Below are positions 61,807-64,000 of a stretch of DNA of 64,000 nt, piece after piece. Each line of letters starts with the position of its first letter. Positions within the stretch are counted from its first letter, which is position 1. The notes under the pieces are model-generated. The model was not told the DNA's origin. It did no database searches and saw only the letters and a list, made by a program, of their open reading frames with translations. The DNA comes from Trichomonas vaginalis G3. Its lineage: Eukaryota; Parabasalia; Trichomonadida; Trichomonadidae. The translations under genes and the position numbers were made by a program. Location: NCBI RefSeq assembly GCF_026262505.1, contig NC_067208.1, positions 11,479,962 to 11,543,961 of the forward strand, in the 5' to 3' direction.

Positions 61807-62417
61807 TTTACTAAAACATATTTCAAGCAAAGTTTATATTCTGTTGAAAGTTTTGTATATTCATTCGAATATTTATACTTAAACTCAACTCCTGTAGTTC
61901 CTGGTGTTTCAATGATGCGGATGTTACCTATTTTCATGAATATTGGCGTTTGACCACAGCATTCGATTTCAGGGTCGAGATAGTCAATGACACATTGCTT
62001 TCCTGTTATTCGTGATATAACATTTTCAAGGTCCTCCTTTGTTAGAATTATTTGGTTCTTGCTTATAAGATTTGTCAAAAGCTTCTTATCGTCTTTGAGT
62101 AAAATTGTTTGGTATAACTGAAGAAGGTAATGGTCTACGTTATCTGAAGGATTTGTTTGAACATTTGTGTAAGGATTGTCGTTGGCTTCTCTTGAAAGAA
62201 TTTGGTCCAGTGGTGGATACTCTAACTTAACATCTGATGTAGCGTTAGCGTTTGAAGCTGTGTTTAAATTCACGGATTTCAGCTCTGGTTCTTTTTCTTT
62301 CAAACACTCTGAACTATAGTTCTTTATGACAATATTGTTTGTCGTTCGTGAGTCAACATTTGATGTTGGTTCAATTGGAACATTAACGGCACCAGCTAAG
62401 ATGGATTTGCTTCTCAT
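61803..62417 (-). CDS. Polinton gene, unknown (204 residues)
   Basis: The first 90 residues are Ser/Asn/Thr-rich and probably disordered. The C-terminal 110 have ordered alpha/beta character (HYLLQLYQTILLKDDKKLL, IDYLDPEIECCGQTPIFMK). No family recognised. Divergent from the gene at 62443. Looks whole. Confidence 0.55.
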   Translation of the reverse strand: MRSKSILAGAVNVPIEPTSNVDSRTTNNIVIKNYSSECLKEKEPELKSVNLNTASNANATSDVKLEYPPLDQILSREANDNPYTNVQTNPSDNVDHYLLQLYQTILLKDDKKLLTNLISKNQIILTKEDLENVISRITGKQCVIDYLDPEIECCGQTPIFMKIGNIRIIETPGTTGVEFKYKYSNEYTKLSTEYKLCLKYVLVN

Positions 62418-62442
62418 TTCATATAGAATAAAAACCTTTTAT

Positions 62443-62844
62443 ATGTATGAAATGAACAATATACTCGACAAGGGTTTGAATGTAAAGCTAACGAATGAAA
62501 ATATTGTTGAATTCACTGAGACAGGTGCTGTGTATAAAGATGTAGAACTACTGAACAAAAGAGCTAAGGGAAGAAGCAGGAACATGAACAAAGGGTGGAA
62601 GCCTATAAAAATTTATGTCAATGATGGCTCAGGAGGTTCAAACATAAAGTATGCAGAAAGTTATAGAGTTTATGCTCTCAAGGTGAGAAAGCCTTCATTT
62701 AAGAACAGCTATTCTAACACATATCCTCAAAAGCTAACGGATGGAGAAGTGGATGATATGAATGACAGCAAAAATATTAACAGAAATGGCGACAGAGATG
62801 CATGGAATTTGTTTACCATCAGTCAATTGAAGGTTAAACTTTAA
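62443..62844 (+). CDS. Polinton gene, unknown (133 residues)
   Basis: Start chosen at ATG 62443, because the frame upstream lies inside the divergent gene. A basic middle (NKRAKGRSRNMNKGWKPI) and a Gly-rich turn suggest nucleic-acid or capsid contact. Unknown family. Looks whole. Confidence 0.5.
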   Translation: MYEMNNILDKGLNVKLTNENIVEFTETGAVYKDVELLNKRAKGRSRNMNKGWKPIKIYVNDGSGGSNIKYAESYRVYALKVRKPSFKNSYSNTYPQKLTDGEVDDMNDSKNINRNGDRDAWNLFTISQLKVKL

Positions 62845-62906
62845 AACAATGTTGGTCGTTCCATGGAATATTTTTGACTTTAATGGTATTAGTCATGATA
62901 TGAATC

Positions 62907-63725
62907 TCAAGGTATGAACGAGGAGATGAGAGACTTATATGCTTCCCAAATTTCTTCAAAAGGTAATGTTATACCTGACTGTTTCCAAATGAGTTCAATA
63001 TCATAGCGTGAGAAACCTTGAAAGATAACGAAGTCAGTTATGAGACGTTTTATGTTTAAAGCAAGGAAACGCCATGTTTGCATAAGTATTGCTACAGTTA
63101 AATGGTAATGTCTGACTTTAGTTATGATGTTAGCTAATGGTGAGTCTGGTTTTGACACTAAACCTTTTCCGGCGAAGTCGTCACAAACGAGCAGAGTGTT
63201 TGAAGGATATTTTTTGAAGGGGTATTTTGAAAGTTTTGATAGAATGTAGTTTGTAAGTCGTTTCATATCGTAAACTCCTGAGTATTGACGTAAGTGGTGT
63301 TTGTCAATAATTCTTTCCATCTCTTCTGAAGTCTTTTGCATTCCTGACTGTATAAATTCAACGATGGCATAATATTTCCTCTTACGTCGAATGTAACGTT
63401 GAAGAAATTCAATGAGTTCACTGTCTGGAACTTTAACGACAGAGGCTTGAACTTTTGACATAAATGTTTTCGCTGTTGAGTCCATAGAGTCTGAAGTTGC
63501 TGATATAATGATTTGGTCATAATATGAGTCATTTCCTAAACGTTCTGTTATGAGTATATGACGAATGAGGTTGAATGTCTTTCCTGACCCCATCTTTCCA
63601 CAATAGAAATAAACGCCATTTGAACAGAATTCATAGTCCTTACTGAAAGGAAGAATAAGAGAACTGTTGAGCTTTTCACTGCTTTCATTCATGTCTTCAT
63701 CTACGTCATGTATTAAATGCTTCAT
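62907..63725 (-). CDS. Polinton packaging ATPase (FtsK/HerA, A32-like)
   Basis: 272 residues. Walker A is GKMGSGKTFNLIRH (near residue 44); Walker B is NTLLVCDDFAGKG (near 185); a later ILMQTWRFLA segment fits the sensor region. This is the genome-packaging ATPase shared by Polintons, virophages and large DNA viruses; it would drive DNA into the capsid. Divergent from the gene starting at 63742. Looks whole. Confidence 0.87.
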   Translation of the reverse strand: MKHLIHDVDEDMNESSEKLNSSLILPFSKDYEFCSNGVYFYCGKMGSGKTFNLIRHILITERLGNDSYYDQIIISATSDSMDSTAKTFMSKVQASVVKVPDSELIEFLQRYIRRKRKYYAIVEFIQSGMQKTSEEMERIIDKHHLRQYSGVYDMKRLTNYILSKLSKYPFKKYPSNTLLVCDDFAGKGLVSKPDSPLANIITKVRHYHLTVAILMQTWRFLALNIKRLITDFVIFQGFSRYDIELIWKQSGITLPFEEIWEAYKSLISSFIP

Positions 63726-63741
63726 TTTATCTCCATTAAAA

Positions 63742-64000
63742 ATGCAAGTCAGAAATATTCAGAATATAGCACCGAGTCTAACTGACAAGAGTATAAAGAT
63801 ATACTATGAACACGTTATGATGAAACCTACCAAAATTCAAGAAAGTCAGTATACTTATGAATATCCAAGACACTGGGTAGAGTATGTAGGAGGTGAGAAA
63901 GCTATTGAAATCAGACAAGTTCGAAGTATTCCAGCAGGAAGAACAATATTATTGAAGAACTTTAATGTTTTGAGGTATAATGATGAAACAAAGAAGCAAG
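63742..64000 (+). CDS. Polinton gene, unknown, cut by window end
   Basis: An open frame from ATG 63742 (MQVRNIQNIAPSLTDKSIKI) to the last base. Mixed alpha/beta, no motif. The strand change and 16-bp gap to the ATPase gene suggest a bidirectional promoter. Confidence 0.5.
   Translation, partial: MQVRNIQNIAPSLTDKSIKIYYEHVMMKPTKIQESQYTYEYPRHWVEYVGGEKAIEIRQVRSIPAGRTILLKNFNVLRYNDETKKQ

Larger units (their letters stand above)
44103..64000. mobile_element. Polinton/Maverick, right copy (runs past window end)
   Basis: The left border AGTTAGTATA at 44103 matches the outer end of the copy at 1999. At least 19.9 kb long. Visible parts from left to right: small acidic, coiled-coil and Pro-rich proteins; putative major capsid; two unknowns; a capsid-associated candidate; DNA polymerase B; an unknown; two KilA-N proteins; an unknown; integrase; fibre-like and collagen-like genes; several small genes; packaging ATPase. 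Most frames look whole; about three regions (capsid-associated, polymerase, collagen-like) are broken, with a handful of breaks in all. Identity to the left copy suggests a young insertion. The other end and the target duplication are outside the window. Confidence 0.93.

Overview
The window looks like nuclear DNA of a trichomonad, most likely Trichomonas vaginalis or a close relative. The evidence is AT-rich, intron-free genes with very short 5' leaders, initiator-like TCAYTT motifs just before start codons, Pmp-like and legumain-like genes, an IS481EU/IS3EU-like transposase, and Polinton (Maverick) elements with KilA-N genes and a fibre gene. No tRNA, rRNA, CRISPR or spliceosomal intron was recognised. 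Species assignment is inference.

Layout. 1-1999 is the terminal part of one Polinton, ending inside a DDE-transposase gene (2000-6126, minus strand) whose middle is a 2.7 kb, 30-bp-period minisatellite. 6395-18146 (minus) was one host gene for a secreted or surface protein of about 2,770 residues built of Ig-like repeats. It is now split by two non-coding elements bordered by TTAA (6969-7762 and 9772-12421). Next to the larger one, a 173-bp piece of the gene is inverted, and every junction lies at TTAA. Its 3' end is cut by a fragment of a hairpin-rich element. 19113-19763 is a pseudogene. 19903-34576 is a dense block of host genes: a degenerate dynein heavy chain, a MEMO protein, a legumain-like peptidase, a centrin and a coiled-coil protein. 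34862-36049 is a Pmp-like surface protein that has lost its 5' part at the edge of a 1.1 kb element (36056-37139) made almost wholly of about 15 hairpins in a row. 37909-42950 holds a RhoGEF-PH-kelch protein and a CAX-type cation/H+ antiporter. 43731-44102 is a 121-bp tandem array into which a second Polinton is inserted.

44103-64000 is that second Polinton, running off the right edge. Visible parts are a putative major capsid protein, a probable capsid-associated protein, a protein-primed DNA polymerase B region, two KilA-N proteins (one with a T5orf172 domain), a retrovirus-like integrase, a phage-tail-fibre-like protein, a collagen-like region, a packaging ATPase and several small unknown genes. 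Most reading frames look whole and a few regions are broken. It is nearly identical to the left copy where they can be compared, so both are young. Its spacers carry a repeated AGATCT-centred palindrome in two sequence flavours.

The most unusual signals are the TTAA-bounded local inversion, the alternating hairpin array, the two-flavour palindromic modules and the dynein heavy chain without recognisable P-loops.
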